A DNA stretch of 21,634 bases from Arcicella rigui (GCF_034929435.1 NZ_JAYFUM010000035.1:1-21634), one strand, 5' to 3'; counted from the stretch's first letter, positions 1-8,646 are shown. Numbers and translations are program-made. Notes: generated by a model not told the origin, from the letters alone.

Positions 1-113
1 ATAGTTATAGGTCTTTGTTAAATCGATTTGATACAACTCTTTCAAGTTGGATGGGATTTAACTTTATAGCTTTTATTATCATGGCAATTAAGAAAATTAA
101 AAAGTCAAGATGA
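1..113 (+). CDS. IS5-like DDE transposase, C-terminal end (cut by window edge)
   Basis: An open frame runs from base 3 to a TGA at 111-113, giving 36 residues. It starts SYRSLLNRFDTTLSSWMGFN, continues with a hydrophobic stretch and ends in a lysine-rich tail. This pattern (arginine-rich segment, RFDT, a W-x-G-F-N element, short hydrophobic helix, basic end) resembles the C-terminus of IS5-type DDE transposases of Bacteroidota. The catalytic DDE residues would lie outside the window, so the assignment rests on this tail alone. A strong hairpin terminator follows 11 bases after the stop. The outer end of the element should lie between about 165 and 250, but I could not identify an inverted repeat without the other end. 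An internal ATG at 81 would give only ten residues and is not a separate gene. Confidence 0.55.
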   Translation, partial: SYRSLLNRFDTTLSSWMGFNFIAFIIMAIKKIKKSR

Positions 114-124
114 CTTCATCATAA

Positions 125-160
125 AAAAAGCGTTTGAAAGATTAATTTCAAACGCTTTTT
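125..160. terminator. Bidirectional intrinsic terminator hairpin
   Basis: AAAAAGCGTTTGAAA (125-139) pairs perfectly with TTTCAAACGCTTTTT (146-160) around the six-base loop GATTAA. Each strand ends in a run of T, so it can work in both directions: for the transposase on the plus strand and for the HAD gene (stop at 261) on the minus strand. Confidence 0.8.
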
Positions 161-260
161 TATTTGTAAACAGTTGATTATTAGGGGTGTTAAACACTAA
201 TTTTCAATCAATCGTGCTAATTTCTATAAATGTCTGTAAATGTTATTGTTTAAATAAGAT

Positions 261-1064
261 TTAGGGTAAAATGTACTTCTCAATTACTTCTGCTACGCCG
301 TCGTCATTGTTTGAGGCAACGATGATGTCTGCTTTATCTCGCAATTCAGGTGTTACATTATCTACCCAAACGCCTAAGCCTGCATATTCTATCATCGACA
401 AATCGTTGCTGGCATTTCCTACGGCAATTATTTCGTTGGCATCAATTCCCAAACGCTCTGCCAATCGGGCTAAACTCGCTGCTTTGTCGATACCCAATTG
501 CATAATTTCCAAGAAAAAAGGTTTTGAAGTAGTAATGCTTTTGTGGTTTACTTGTGCTTTCAATTTTTCGCCTACTGTTGCCAAATAATCTGGTTCTTCC
601 AACATCAAGCACTTTACCGAAGGCGAATCAATGGCAGCTTTGAAACTATTTACTTTTTTCAAAGGCATTCCAGTTAGTCGAGCTTCCAAATCAATGTATT
701 CACTTTCAGACTCGGTGATGATTGCCCCGTCGTGATAGGCTAAAATATGTACATTATGAGCTACGCTAAAATCATACAATTCGTGAATATGCTCTTTGCT
801 GATACTTTGTTCAAATAAAACCTCTTCACTTTTCATGTCCAGAATTACACCGCCGTTATAGGCAACAATGTATGAACCAAAAGTATGCAAATCTAAGTCC
901 TGTGCGTAGTCAATCATTGCTGGTGTTGGTCGTCCAGAAGCTAAAACCACATAAACACCTTTTTCTTGAGCTTGACGAATCATCGCTTTATTTCTTTCAG
1001 AAATCTGATGGTTGTCGTTGAGTAAAGTGTCGTCCATGTCCAACACCAGCATTTTGTATTTCAT
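261..1064 (-). CDS. Cof-type HAD-superfamily sugar/nucleotide phosphatase
   Basis: Predicted cytosolic Mg-dependent phosphatase of the Cof/YidA subfamily; such enzymes hydrolyse small phosphorylated metabolites and the exact substrate cannot be read from sequence. All four HAD motifs are visible: motif I DMDDTLL close to the N-terminus with the nucleophile and acid/base aspartates, motif II in VLASGRP, the motif III lysine near GIDKAASL, and motif IV as GNASNDLSMI near the C-terminus. A type-C2 cap lies between motifs II and III. The open frame extends to 1121, but I start at the ATG at 1064 (protein begins MKYKMLVLDMDDT). That places motif I normally for the family, and a consensus -7 box lies just upstream, inside the longer frame. 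Length is then 267 residues, typical of the family. It is a single-gene unit ending towards the hairpin at 125-160. Confidence 0.85.
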   Translation of the reverse strand: MKYKMLVLDMDDTLLNDNHQISERNKAMIRQAQEKGVYVVLASGRPTPAMIDYAQDLDLHTFGSYIVAYNGGVILDMKSEEVLFEQSISKEHIHELYDFSVAHNVHILAYHDGAIITESESEYIDLEARLTGMPLKKVNSFKAAIDSPSVKCLMLEEPDYLATVGEKLKAQVNHKSITTSKPFFLEIMQLGIDKAASLARLAERLGIDANEIIAVGNASNDLSMIEYAGLGVWVDNVTPELRDKADIIVASNNDDGVAEVIEKYILP

Positions 1065-1083
1065 AAGGATTATATTTAGTAAA

Positions 1084-1091
1084 CAAAAATA
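1084..1091 (-). promoter_or_regulatory. Probable Bacteroidota -7 promoter element of the HAD gene
   Basis: On the minus strand these bases read TATTTTTG, an exact match to the Bacteroidota -7 consensus TAnnTTTG, about 20 bases upstream of the chosen ATG at 1064. No convincing -33 TTG element is seen at the expected spacing, so the call is tentative. It supports the internal start over the longer frame beginning at 1121. Confidence 0.35.
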
Positions 1092-1348
1092 CAAGACATT
1101 CTCGAAAGCCTTTTCATTCACTATCTATAAAAAATCATATTGTTTGATATGGACAAAACATTCTTTATATACTGCAAAAAATAATCTAAGCCAAGCTAAA
1201 TTTATCGTTTCAGCTTGAAAATTTGAGCATAAAGGCTTCTTATTTTCTGGACTAAAAATAATGATAGGCAAAAAAGCCAAATTTTTAATTCTTAAATATT
1301 CAAAGAAAAGTACTATTTGATTGATAGGAGACCAATGAAGAAATCAGC

Positions 1349-1768
1349 TTAATCTTGTTGATACAACACCAAAACCATTAACAAAAAAGTAATGAGAAGT
1401 GTGACTGGTGCAGCTACCATTTTTTCGATGGAATTTTCTGAAAGTAAATTGCCAACAGTATTCAAGATAAAAAATAGAAGCATGGCGTAGAGGATGTTTC
1501 TAAGCGTTTTAGGGGAAAAGCTGTTTTTGATTACTTGGGTTTTTAAAAGTACGGTCATTAACATCATCAAGACCAATCCTAAAGCAATGGATTCTACAAG
1601 GTAAATATTTGTAGTATCCGCAATTTTTCCACCCCAAACCCTATCAATTGGTACGAAATTCAGCAAAACACACAAATGAAAGACTAATACTAATCCAAAA
1701 ATTAGTATTAGTCCAAACTTAGCCAATGTAAATAAATACTTATGCTGAAAGATTTTAAAATCACTCAT
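1349..1768 (-). CDS. Small four-helix integral membrane protein, unknown function
   Basis: 139 residues with four predicted transmembrane helices at about 15-37, 54-76, 87-108 and 116-137, separated by short loops. The first loop carries the only distinctive motif, IDRVWGGKI, which I associate with small uncharacterised Bacteroidota membrane proteins; this is recognition, not a named family. There is no signal for enzymatic function. The gene starts nine bases after the Lrp/AsnC-type gene on the same strand, so the two are almost certainly co-transcribed and this protein may be regulated by or with its neighbour. The stretch downstream to the HAD promoter (about 1092-1348) is AT-rich; I see no gene and no strong terminator in it. 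Confidence 0.6.
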   Translation of the reverse strand: MSDFKIFQHKYLFTLAKFGLILIFGLVLVFHLCVLLNFVPIDRVWGGKIADTTNIYLVESIALGLVLMMLMTVLLKTQVIKNSFSPKTLRNILYAMLLFFILNTVGNLLSENSIEKMVAAPVTLLITFLLMVLVLYQQD

Positions 1769-1777
1769 TTTGCTGTT

Positions 1778-2233
1778 TTAGTCGAGCGGAATTACCGTCG
1801 AATATTTTACATCATGTAATACCACTGTACTACTATGGATTTTGATAATCTGAATTTTGGCTAATTCTTTCAAAAAAGCATCATACTCCTTGATGTCTTT
1901 CACACATACTTTTAGCTGATAGTCTACCACGCCAGCTAAATGATAACATTCCATTACTTGAGGCATGGTTCTTACTAAAGTTTCAAAACTTTCAATGTTT
2001 TCGGTAGTGTAAACGGGCATAGAAATATTGCAAAAAACAATTTGCCCTTTTCCGGCTTTTTCGGCATTCACGAGGGCAACGTAGCCGTCAATTACTCCTT
2101 CTTTTTCTAATTTTTTGATTCTTTCAAAGATAGGAGAGGTAGTCAAATGCATGGCTTCTGCCAATTCCTTAATGGTTAATTTTGCATTGTTTTGTAAAAG
2201 CGAAAGTATTTGAACGTCTGTTCTGTCAAGCAT
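1778..2233 (-). CDS. Lrp/AsnC-family transcriptional regulator
   Basis: 151 residues, the usual length of this family. Residues 1-60 form the helix-turn-helix (LDRTDVQILSLLQ, then LTIKELAEAMHLTTSPIFER, RIKKLEKEGVI). Residues 65-150 form the RAM/AsnC ligand-binding and oligomerisation domain, with the characteristic ending DVKYSTVIPLD. Family members bind amino acids and control amino-acid metabolism or transport. It is divergent from the S12/N-acyl-D-amino-acid deacylase fusion with 148 AT-rich bases between the two starts, so this gene is the natural candidate regulator of that cluster; that link is inference. I found no clean operator palindrome between the genes. It lies nine bases upstream of a small membrane-protein gene and is probably co-transcribed with it. 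Confidence 0.9.
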   Translation of the reverse strand: MLDRTDVQILSLLQNNAKLTIKELAEAMHLTTSPIFERIKKLEKEGVIDGYVALVNAEKAGKGQIVFCNISMPVYTTENIESFETLVRTMPQVMECYHLAGVVDYQLKVCVKDIKEYDAFLKELAKIQIIKIHSSTVVLHDVKYSTVIPLD

Positions 2234-2381
2234 AATTTTCTTTTAATCAATTTTAAAATAATAGAAACTAAGCATAATTTACTTAAAAAGTAGCATTTTC
2301 TATTATAATTTAAGAATAATTTTTAATTTAAAAGAATAAAAACTAAATTTATAACAAGTATTCAGCATAAACTCTAAACGT

Positions 2382-4931
2382 ATGAACACTAAAATTAAGT
2401 TAAGTAATCTTTTTATTACGATTATTTTATGGTTTGCTTCAATTCAGTCTTACTCACAACTTTCGAAGAATCAACTAAAAACACTTGATTCTGCTTTGGT
2501 GGTTTTGCATGAAAAAGCCATGTTCAACGGCGTAGTTTTGATTGCACAAAATGGAAAAGTACAGTATCAAAAAGCATTGGGTATTGCCAATCTTCAAACA
2601 CAAACAACCCTAAGTACGGCTTCTTCTTTTAATCTTGCGTCTATCTCAAAGCAATTTATTGCCATGATGATTATGCAATTGAAAGAAAAGAACCTTTTAC
2701 AATACAAAGATAAAGTTCAACAATTTTTGCCTAATTTCCCTTACAAAAATATCAGTATTCGGCAATTATTAACGCATACTTCTGGTTTACCTGAGTATTT
2801 TGATTTGGCAATTCGCTACAATAATACTTTAGATACCCTCAATAATGATAAATTAATCCAACTTTTAGCAGATGTTCAGCCTGCTCTTAATTTTGAATCT
2901 GGTTCAAAATGGGAATACTGCAACACTGCTTATGTCTTATTGGCTTCAATCATCGAAAAAGTTGGCGGAATGCCTGTCGAAGACTTTTTCAATAAAAATA
3001 TCACCCAACCACTCCATTTATCAAATACTTTTATTTATTACTTGAACATGAAAAATCCTTTGGCAGCCAAAAGCCAGAGGGTTTTCGGGTTCAAGCGTGA
3101 AAACGGACAAAACTACTTAAACGACCTCATTCGCTTAGACGGTGTTGTAGGCGATGGCAATGTTTATTCCTCTGCCGAAGATTTACTAAAATGGGAACAA
3201 GCACTTTATACCAATAAATTAGTTAGTCAACAAACCTTAAAGGAAGCCTTTACGCCTGTAAAACTAAATGATGGCAGTACTTACCCTTATGGTTTTGGCT
3301 GGTTTATCAAAGACGATGGTAAAATACTTCAACACACTGGTAGTTGGGTAGGTTTTTTGAATAGCATTGATAGAAATTTAATAGATAAAACGACTTTTAT
3401 TACACTCAGCAACTCAACTAATCCCCTTGTTAGAAAAGTCTTAAATGATATACTAACAGGGGGAACTTTACACATTCCAACAACGCAATTGATTACCAAT
3501 ATCAAATTGATTGATGGCACTGGCTCACCTGCACGCCATGAATCTGTTCGATTGAAAGATAATAAAATTTGGGAAATCGGTAATTTAAAAGCCTTCAATA
3601 ACGAAAGCGTGATTGATGGAAAAGGAATGGTGTTAGCTCCCGGTTTTATAGATTCGCATAGTCATCATTTTGGAGGTTTAGAGAAAATACCTCAGGCGAT
3701 TCCCACGGCAAGTCAAGGCATTACGACGATTGTGATTGGACAAGATGGTGGAAGTTATTCGATGGATTCTTTAGAAAATTTCTTCAAAAAAAGACCTGTG
3801 GCAGTAAATATTGCTTCTTTTACGGGACATTCTACCCTCAGAGCCAATGTATTAGGAGCAAGAAGTTTGTACCGAACCGCCAAAGCAAGCGAGCTTGAAC
3901 AAATGAAAGTACTGCTACAAAAGGAAATGGAAAAGGGTTCTTTGGGCTTGAATACGGGCTTGGAATACGAATCTGCTTTTTTCTCAAACCGAGATGAAGT
4001 ATTGCAATTGGCAAAAATTGTCAAAGATTTTGGTGGAAGATACATGAGCCACATTAGAAGTGAAGACATTAATTTAGAAGAAGCCATCGACGAAATTATT
4101 GAAATCGGTAGAACGGCAAAAATTCCTGTACAAATTTCACATATTAAAATTGCAAAAAAAGACCAGTGGGGAAAATCGCCTCAATTATTGGCACAGTTAC
4201 AAAAAGCCAGAGCCGAAGGCGTTGACATTACTGCCGATTGTTATCCTTATAATTTCTGGAATTCTACGTTAAGAGTACTCTTTCCAAATCGAGATTATAC
4301 CAATCCCATCAGTGCTGAATTTGCGGTAAACCAATTATTTGACCCTGCTCAATCGGTCTTGGTTCGTTTTGCTCCCAATCCAAATTATGCAGGAAAGACG
4401 ATTTCTGCCATTGCGGAGGAAAGAAAAGAAAAACCTTCGCAAACATTAATGAATTTGATAGCCATTGCGGCAGATTTTGAAGAGAAAAATCCAGACTTTA
4501 AAGAAGGCATTGAAGCCATCATGGGAAAATCAATGGACGATACTGATGTTTCTAATTTCTTGAATTGGCAATATACTAATTTTTGTTCTGATGGTTCTTC
4601 GAGTGGTCATCCTCGTGGACATGGAACGTTCACAAGAATTTTGGGGCGTTATGTCCGTGAACAAAAATTGATGTCTTTAGAAAATGCCATTTATAAAATG
4701 ACAGGACTTTCAGCCGAACATCTGGGGATTTCAGACCGTGGTATCATTGCGAATGGAAATTATGCCGATTTGGTACTTTTCAATCCTGACACAGTGATTG
4801 ATAATGCTAATATTCAGTATGGGAAAGCCCTTTCGACTGGTATTGAAAAGGTTTGGGTGAATGGACAAATCGTTTATCAATCGTTTCTGGTGACTGGCAA
4901 ATGTCCTGGCGTATTGATTAAAAGAAAATAG
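2382..4931 (+). CDS. Exported fusion: serine beta-lactamase-like (S12) domain + N-acyl-D-amino-acid deacylase
   Basis: 849 residues in two complete enzyme modules. Residues 1-26 form a Sec signal peptide ending about SIQSYSQ, so the protein should act in the periplasm or outside. Residues 30-360 are a class C beta-lactamase/S12 peptidase domain with all three active-site motifs: S87-I-S-K90 (SxxK), Y179-C-N181 (YxN) and H318-T-G320 (HxG). Residues 370-849 are an amidohydrolase of the D-aminoacylase type: DSHSHH at 424-429 for the metal site, GHSTLR near 482, GLEYE at 526-530, SHIRSE at 556-561, ISHIK at 585-589, and a late SDG followed by GHPRGHGTF that supplies the catalytic aspartate region. 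S12 domains include D-aminopeptidases and DD-peptidases, and D-aminoacylases hydrolyse N-acyl-D-amino acids to D-amino acids. The fusion suggests successive steps on D-residue-containing material, perhaps peptidoglycan fragments (inference). It heads the plus-strand cluster. Confidence 0.88.
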   Translation: MNTKIKLSNLFITIILWFASIQSYSQLSKNQLKTLDSALVVLHEKAMFNGVVLIAQNGKVQYQKALGIANLQTQTTLSTASSFNLASISKQFIAMMIMQLKEKNLLQYKDKVQQFLPNFPYKNISIRQLLTHTSGLPEYFDLAIRYNNTLDTLNNDKLIQLLADVQPALNFESGSKWEYCNTAYVLLASIIEKVGGMPVEDFFNKNITQPLHLSNTFIYYLNMKNPLAAKSQRVFGFKRENGQNYLNDLIRLDGVVGDGNVYSSAEDLLKWEQALYTNKLVSQQTLKEAFTPVKLNDGSTYPYGFGWFIKDDGKILQHTGSWVGFLNSIDRNLIDKTTFITLSNSTNPLVRKVLNDILTGGTLHIPTTQLITNIKLIDGTGSPARHESVRLKDNKIWEIGNLKAFNNESVIDGKGMVLAPGFIDSHSHHFGGLEKIPQAIPTASQGITTIVIGQDGGSYSMDSLENFFKKRPVAVNIASFTGHSTLRANVLGARSLYRTAKASELEQMKVLLQKEMEKGSLGLNTGLEYESAFFSNRDEVLQLAKIVKDFGGRYMSHIRSEDINLEEAIDEIIEIGRTAKIPVQISHIKIAKKDQWGKSPQLLAQLQKARAEGVDITADCYPYNFWNSTLRVLFPNRDYTNPISAEFAVNQLFDPAQSVLVRFAPNPNYAGKTISAIAEERKEKPSQTLMNLIAIAADFEEKNPDFKEGIEAIMGKSMDDTDVSNFLNWQYTNFCSDGSSSGHPRGHGTFTRILGRYVREQKLMSLENAIYKMTGLSAEHLGISDRGIIANGNYADLVLFNPDTVIDNANIQYGKALSTGIEKVWVNGQIVYQSFLVTGKCPGVLIKRK

Positions 4932-4932
4932 G

Positions 4933-5055
4933 AGAATGGATTTCGGATGTCGGATTTCAGATTTCGGATTTAAGGTTTAGGGTGTCGGACTTCGGATTTC
5001 AGATGTCGGATTTATTAAGCTTGTCGAAATATCCGAAATCAGAAATCCCCAATCC
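4933..5055. repeat. Degenerate GGATTTC/GGATGTC repeat cluster with long inverted repeat
   Basis: Just after the fusion gene lie short imperfect units built from TTCGGAT, GTCGGAT and TTCAGAT, in two similar blocks (about 4938-4971 and 4981-5013). The segment GGATTTCAGATTTCGGAT at 4952-4969 pairs with ATCCGAAATCAGAAATCC at 5031-5048 with one mismatch in 18, so the transcript could form a large hairpin between the fusion gene and the dgcN-like gene. It may dampen or end transcription, or protect the upstream mRNA; function is unknown. Confidence 0.7.
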
Positions 5056-5127
5056 AAAATATATAAATACTGAGTACAACAAATTATAAAATACAATTGA
5101 TGTTTTCAACATCCTACATTAAAAACA

Positions 5128-6192
5128 ATGAATAAAGCTTTATTATTAACAAACGGATTGTTGATGACAGGTGATGCCAAAACGGCTCATGGACTCATCA
5201 GAGGAACTGAAAGATATAAAATAGTAGGAGTAATTGACGATGCAACTACCGCAGGGAAAGATGCGGGCGAATTATTGGATGGAAAAAATAGAAATATTCC
5301 GATTTTTGAATCTTTAGAATTGGCTGTCGAAAATCTAACAGAAATCAATTATTTAATTATTGGAGTAGCAACGGTTGGTGGTGTTTTGCCTGTGGATATG
5401 CTTGAAATTATTAAAAAAGCGATTCAATATAAAATTTCTATCGTCAATGGTTTGCATGAGTACTTGGTTGAAAAGCCTGATTTTGTGGCTTTAGCGGCTG
5501 AAAATGGTGTAACATTAACCGACATTCGTAAACCTAAAAGTAGAAAAGATTTACATTTTTGGACGGGCGAAATATTGCATCTCAACACGCCAATCATTGC
5601 AGTGTTGGGCATGGACTGTGCCATGGGAAAACGCACAACAGCCCGATTGATTCGCCAAGCTTGTGAATCGGATAATTTGAATGCACAAATGATTTATACC
5701 GGACAAACTGGCTGGCTACAAGGCGGAAAGTATGGGTTTATTTTTGATTCAACCTTGAATGATTTTGTGTCGGGTGAATTAGAAAACGCCATTCTTACTT
5801 GTCAGAAAGAAACCAATCCTGACTTTATTCTTTTAGAAGGACAATCTTCACTACGCAATCCGAGTGGTCCTTGTGGTTTTGAATTTTTAATTTCGGGCAA
5901 TGCTAAATCTGTCGTTTTGGTGCATGCCCCGAAAAGAAAATACTTTGATAACGATGCTCATTGGGGCGAAATCCCAAGTGTTCAATCTGAAATAGCATTG
6001 ATTGAAAAATTGGGTTCAAAAGTAATTGCGATAGCCCTAAATACCGAAGAATGTAGCGAAGAAGAGTACAAAACTTTTCAGAAAGATTTAGAAACGGAGC
6101 TTCATATTCCTGTTTTATTACCGATTCAAGAAGGCGTTGAGCGAATTATTCCCATTTTAAAATCAATCAACCATGAAAATCATCGCCGTTAG
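5128..6192 (+). CDS. dgcN: DUF1611 family protein, DgcN-like (D-glutamate N-acetyltransferase type)
   Basis: 354 residues, full length for the DUF1611 family. Residues 1-150 form the Rossmann-like N-terminal domain. The C-terminal domain carries the P-loop-like GMDCAMGKRTT (161-171), TGQTGWLQG (191-199) and EGQSSLRNPSG (237-247), which are hallmarks of the family. Characterised members called DgcN acetylate D-glutamate, and the partner DgcA then racemises N-acetyl-D-glutamate. The downstream gene is exactly such an enolase-superfamily enzyme and overlaps this one by 20 bases, so the pair is translationally coupled. The match to the family is firm; that this copy uses D-glutamate is inference from family and pairing. 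There is no signal peptide, so it is cytosolic, in contrast to the exported fusion upstream. Confidence 0.8.
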   Translation: MNKALLLTNGLLMTGDAKTAHGLIRGTERYKIVGVIDDATTAGKDAGELLDGKNRNIPIFESLELAVENLTEINYLIIGVATVGGVLPVDMLEIIKKAIQYKISIVNGLHEYLVEKPDFVALAAENGVTLTDIRKPKSRKDLHFWTGEILHLNTPIIAVLGMDCAMGKRTTARLIRQACESDNLNAQMIYTGQTGWLQGGKYGFIFDSTLNDFVSGELENAILTCQKETNPDFILLEGQSSLRNPSGPCGFEFLISGNAKSVVLVHAPKRKYFDNDAHWGEIPSVQSEIALIEKLGSKVIAIALNTEECSEEEYKTFQKDLETELHIPVLLPIQEGVERIIPILKSINHENHRR

Positions 6193-7243
6193 ACCTTTTA
6201 TTAATAAATTAGCCTTAACAAAACCTTATACCATTGCTTACAATACTTTTGCAGATGTAGCCTTGGTTTTTCTGGAAATTACTTTAGCCAATGGTATCGT
6301 GGGTTTAGGTTCGGCAAGTCCTGCGGAGGAAGTAGTTGGCGAAAGTCCTGAGCAGACTTTAGCAAACCTTCAAACGGAATTTGTGGAGAATTTAGTCGGG
6401 AGAGATATTCGTCATTTTCAACAAATTATTTTTGAAAGTCACCAACATTTTGCCTTACTTCCCGGCACACAAGCCGCCATTGACCTTGCTTTGCATGATG
6501 CTTTTGGTAAATATCTGGGTGTTTCGGTAGCCTCTTTTTATGGACAAAAAGTAAAAGCTTTGCCTACTTCGGTAACAATTGGTATTATGAATGTGGCAGA
6601 AACGCTCGAAGAAGCAAAAAACTTTGCTCAATTGGGTTTTAAGATTTTGAAAGTAAAAACGGGTATCGACGTAGAAGAAGATATTGAAAGAATTTTACGT
6701 TTGGATGAATTGTATAAAAACAAAATGCTTATCCGAGTAGATGCCAATCAAGGTTATTCCATTCAAGATTTACAGTATTTTCTTTCAGCAACTAAAGAAG
6801 CAAAAATTGAATTAATAGAACAGCCTTTACCCGTCGGACAAGAAAAAGGTTTATTGATTTTGGACGCTGATGATCGTAAAATATTAACGGCAGATGAGTC
6901 CATGAAAAATGCTAAATATGCCTTGAAATTCAGCCAAGAACCTCAGCCTTTCGGAATATATAATATTAAATTGATGAAATGTGGCGGAATTATGGGAGCT
7001 TTGTCAATTGCCAATATTGCCCAAAATGCTGGAATTGAGCTTTTTTGGGGATGTAATGATGAAAGTATCGCCAGTATTACCGCTGCTTTACACGTGGCTT
7101 ATAGTTGCCCCAATACTCGTTATCTAGACCTCGACGGTAGTTTCGATTTAGCCGAAGATTTGGTTTCTGGTGGTTTTAGCATAGAAGATGGCTTGATGAA
7201 AATTAACGATAAAGCAGGTTTTGGTTTTGAAATCCTCGCATAA
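6173..7243 (+). CDS. dgcA: Enolase-superfamily epimerase: N-acetyl-D-Glu racemase (DgcA) or L-Ala-D/L-Glu epimerase
   Basis: 356 residues of the muconate-lactonising subgroup of the enolase superfamily. Catalytic lysines are K160 and K162 in LKVKTG and K266 in NIKLMKCGG. The Mg ligands are D190 (VDANQGY), E216 (IEQPL) and D241 (ADESM). The spacing of these residues matches Ala-Glu dipeptide epimerases closely. Two activities are known for such sequences: epimerising L-Ala-D-Glu from peptidoglycan, and racemising N-acetyl-D-glutamate when paired with a DgcN. The overlap with the DUF1611/DgcN-like gene favours DgcA, but the nearby peptidase/deacylase fusion keeps the dipeptide role open. The ATG lies inside the end of the upstream gene. 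A permease gene follows after only three bases, so these three genes form one operon. Confidence 0.82.
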   Translation: MKIIAVRPFINKLALTKPYTIAYNTFADVALVFLEITLANGIVGLGSASPAEEVVGESPEQTLANLQTEFVENLVGRDIRHFQQIIFESHQHFALLPGTQAAIDLALHDAFGKYLGVSVASFYGQKVKALPTSVTIGIMNVAETLEEAKNFAQLGFKILKVKTGIDVEEDIERILRLDELYKNKMLIRVDANQGYSIQDLQYFLSATKEAKIELIEQPLPVGQEKGLLILDADDRKILTADESMKNAKYALKFSQEPQPFGIYNIKLMKCGGIMGALSIANIAQNAGIELFWGCNDESIASITAALHVAYSCPNTRYLDLDGSFDLAEDLVSGGFSIEDGLMKINDKAGFGFEILA

Positions 7244-7246
7244 ATC

Positions 7247-8632
7247 ATGACAAAATTAATTCCCAAAATTGGGCTTCGTGCCGCCACTATTTTAGTCGTC
7301 AGTGTCATTGTTGGTTCGGGTGTTTTCAAGAAAATCGCTCCGATGTCGGCTGAATTGGGTTCACCACTTTTGGTAATTTTATGTTGGATTTTAGCAGGAT
7401 TTATCAGTTTGGCAGGTGCTTTATCCACTGCCGAAATGGCAAGTATGTTTCCAGATTCAGGAGGGGAGTACAAGTACTTTCAGAAAATCTACGGTCGCTT
7501 TTTTGCTTTTATGTATGGTTGGGGAAATTTCACGGTGATGAAAACCGCTTCCATTGCCGCCCTTGCTTATATTTTTGCTCAATCTTTCAATAGTTTAGTA
7601 CCGCTTCCTCTTATCGAAAGCAAATTTTCAGTATTAGGTTTTGCTTTGTTCGATAACTTTTCGATTAAATTATTAGCATCTCTACTTATCATTATTTTAA
7701 GTTACGTCAATTTCAGAGGTTTGTCCGCTGCCGAAGGATTAAGCTCTTGGCTTACTTATATCATGTTTGGGGCAGTAGCCATTTTTATTTTGGCTGGATT
7801 CTTATCTCCAGTAGGAAGTTGGGAAAACCTAACCCAAAAAAGTAGCACTTTCGATACAGCAAATTTTAGTAATGGTGGCGTACTCAAAGCCATGGCAATT
7901 GCCAGTTTAGGAGCATTTTGGGGTTACGAAGGTTGGAATCACATTGGATACATTGGCGAAGAAATTAAAAACCCACAAAAGAATTTACCTTTGGCTTTAG
8001 GTTTTGGAACAGGCATCGTCATTTTGATTTATGTATTGTTGAATACCGTTTTTGCTTATATTTTACCCATAGATTTCTTTATAACACTGAATCAGAATGC
8101 AAACAAAATTGCAGCCGTAGAAGTAGCCAACCAAATAGCAGGAAAAACGGGAATGCTATTTATTGCTTGTTTGATTTTGATCACTACACTCAACGCTACC
8201 AGCAGTACAATTTTAATGTCGGCAAGGCTTTTTTATGCGATGGGGCGTGACCAACTTTTTTTCCAGAAAGCTTCTTCAATTCATCCGATTTACAAAACAC
8301 CTGATGTTGCTATTTTGATTCAAGGCTTGTGGTCTATCGTATTGATATGGTCTGGAAGTTTCGACCAATTGACGGATATGTTAATTTTTTCTTCTTTTAT
8401 TTTTTATGGAAGTACTGCTCTGGGGGTAATCATTTTACGAATTAAAAGTCCAGAAATTGAAAGAAAATATAAAGTAATCGCTTATCCTTATCTTCCTCTG
8501 TTTTTTGTACTTTTCTGTGTTTCACTTTTGATGGTTACGGTGTTCAATCAACCCAAAGAAGCCCTTTCTGGTTTAGCATTAATCGCTACGGGAATACCTT
8601 TTTACTTTTTTTGGCAAAGACAATCTAAATAA
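7247..8632 (+). CDS. APC-family amino acid permease
   Basis: 461 residues with about twelve hydrophobic helices, typical of the amino acid-polyamine-organocation superfamily. The N-terminal helix carries the family signature SVIVGSGVFKK (unwound TM1 with the GSG substrate backbone site), followed by STAEMASMFPDSGGEY, which is conserved in L-type/SteT-like transporters. The middle has the GYEGWNHIGYIGEEIKNPQK segment of TM6 and the following loop. It starts three bases after the epimerase stop and closes the operon, so it most likely imports the amino acid or small N-acyl or peptide product handled by the upstream enzymes; the substrate is inferred only from context. An imperfect inverted-repeat element lies directly downstream. 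Confidence 0.88.
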   Translation: MTKLIPKIGLRAATILVVSVIVGSGVFKKIAPMSAELGSPLLVILCWILAGFISLAGALSTAEMASMFPDSGGEYKYFQKIYGRFFAFMYGWGNFTVMKTASIAALAYIFAQSFNSLVPLPLIESKFSVLGFALFDNFSIKLLASLLIIILSYVNFRGLSAAEGLSSWLTYIMFGAVAIFILAGFLSPVGSWENLTQKSSTFDTANFSNGGVLKAMAIASLGAFWGYEGWNHIGYIGEEIKNPQKNLPLALGFGTGIVILIYVLLNTVFAYILPIDFFITLNQNANKIAAVEVANQIAGKTGMLFIACLILITTLNATSSTILMSARLFYAMGRDQLFFQKASSIHPIYKTPDVAILIQGLWSIVLIWSGSFDQLTDMLIFSSFIFYGSTALGVIILRIKSPEIERKYKVIAYPYLPLFFVLFCVSLLMVTVFNQPKEALSGLALIATGIPFYFFWQRQSK

Positions 8633-8646
8633 AACGGCACAAAAAA

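Noticed and set aside
81..113. Ten-codon peptide frame starting at the ATG at 81
   Set aside because: It is in frame with, and is better explained as the end of, the transposase fragment that runs in from the window edge.
1065..1121. N-terminal extension of the HAD phosphatase
   Set aside because: The extra 19 residues precede the usual family start and would span a consensus -7 promoter box.
1192..1217. CAAGCT..AGCTTG inverted repeat as terminator of the Lrp operon
   Set aside because: The stem is short and bulged, it lies about 130 bases past the last stop, and no T-run follows.
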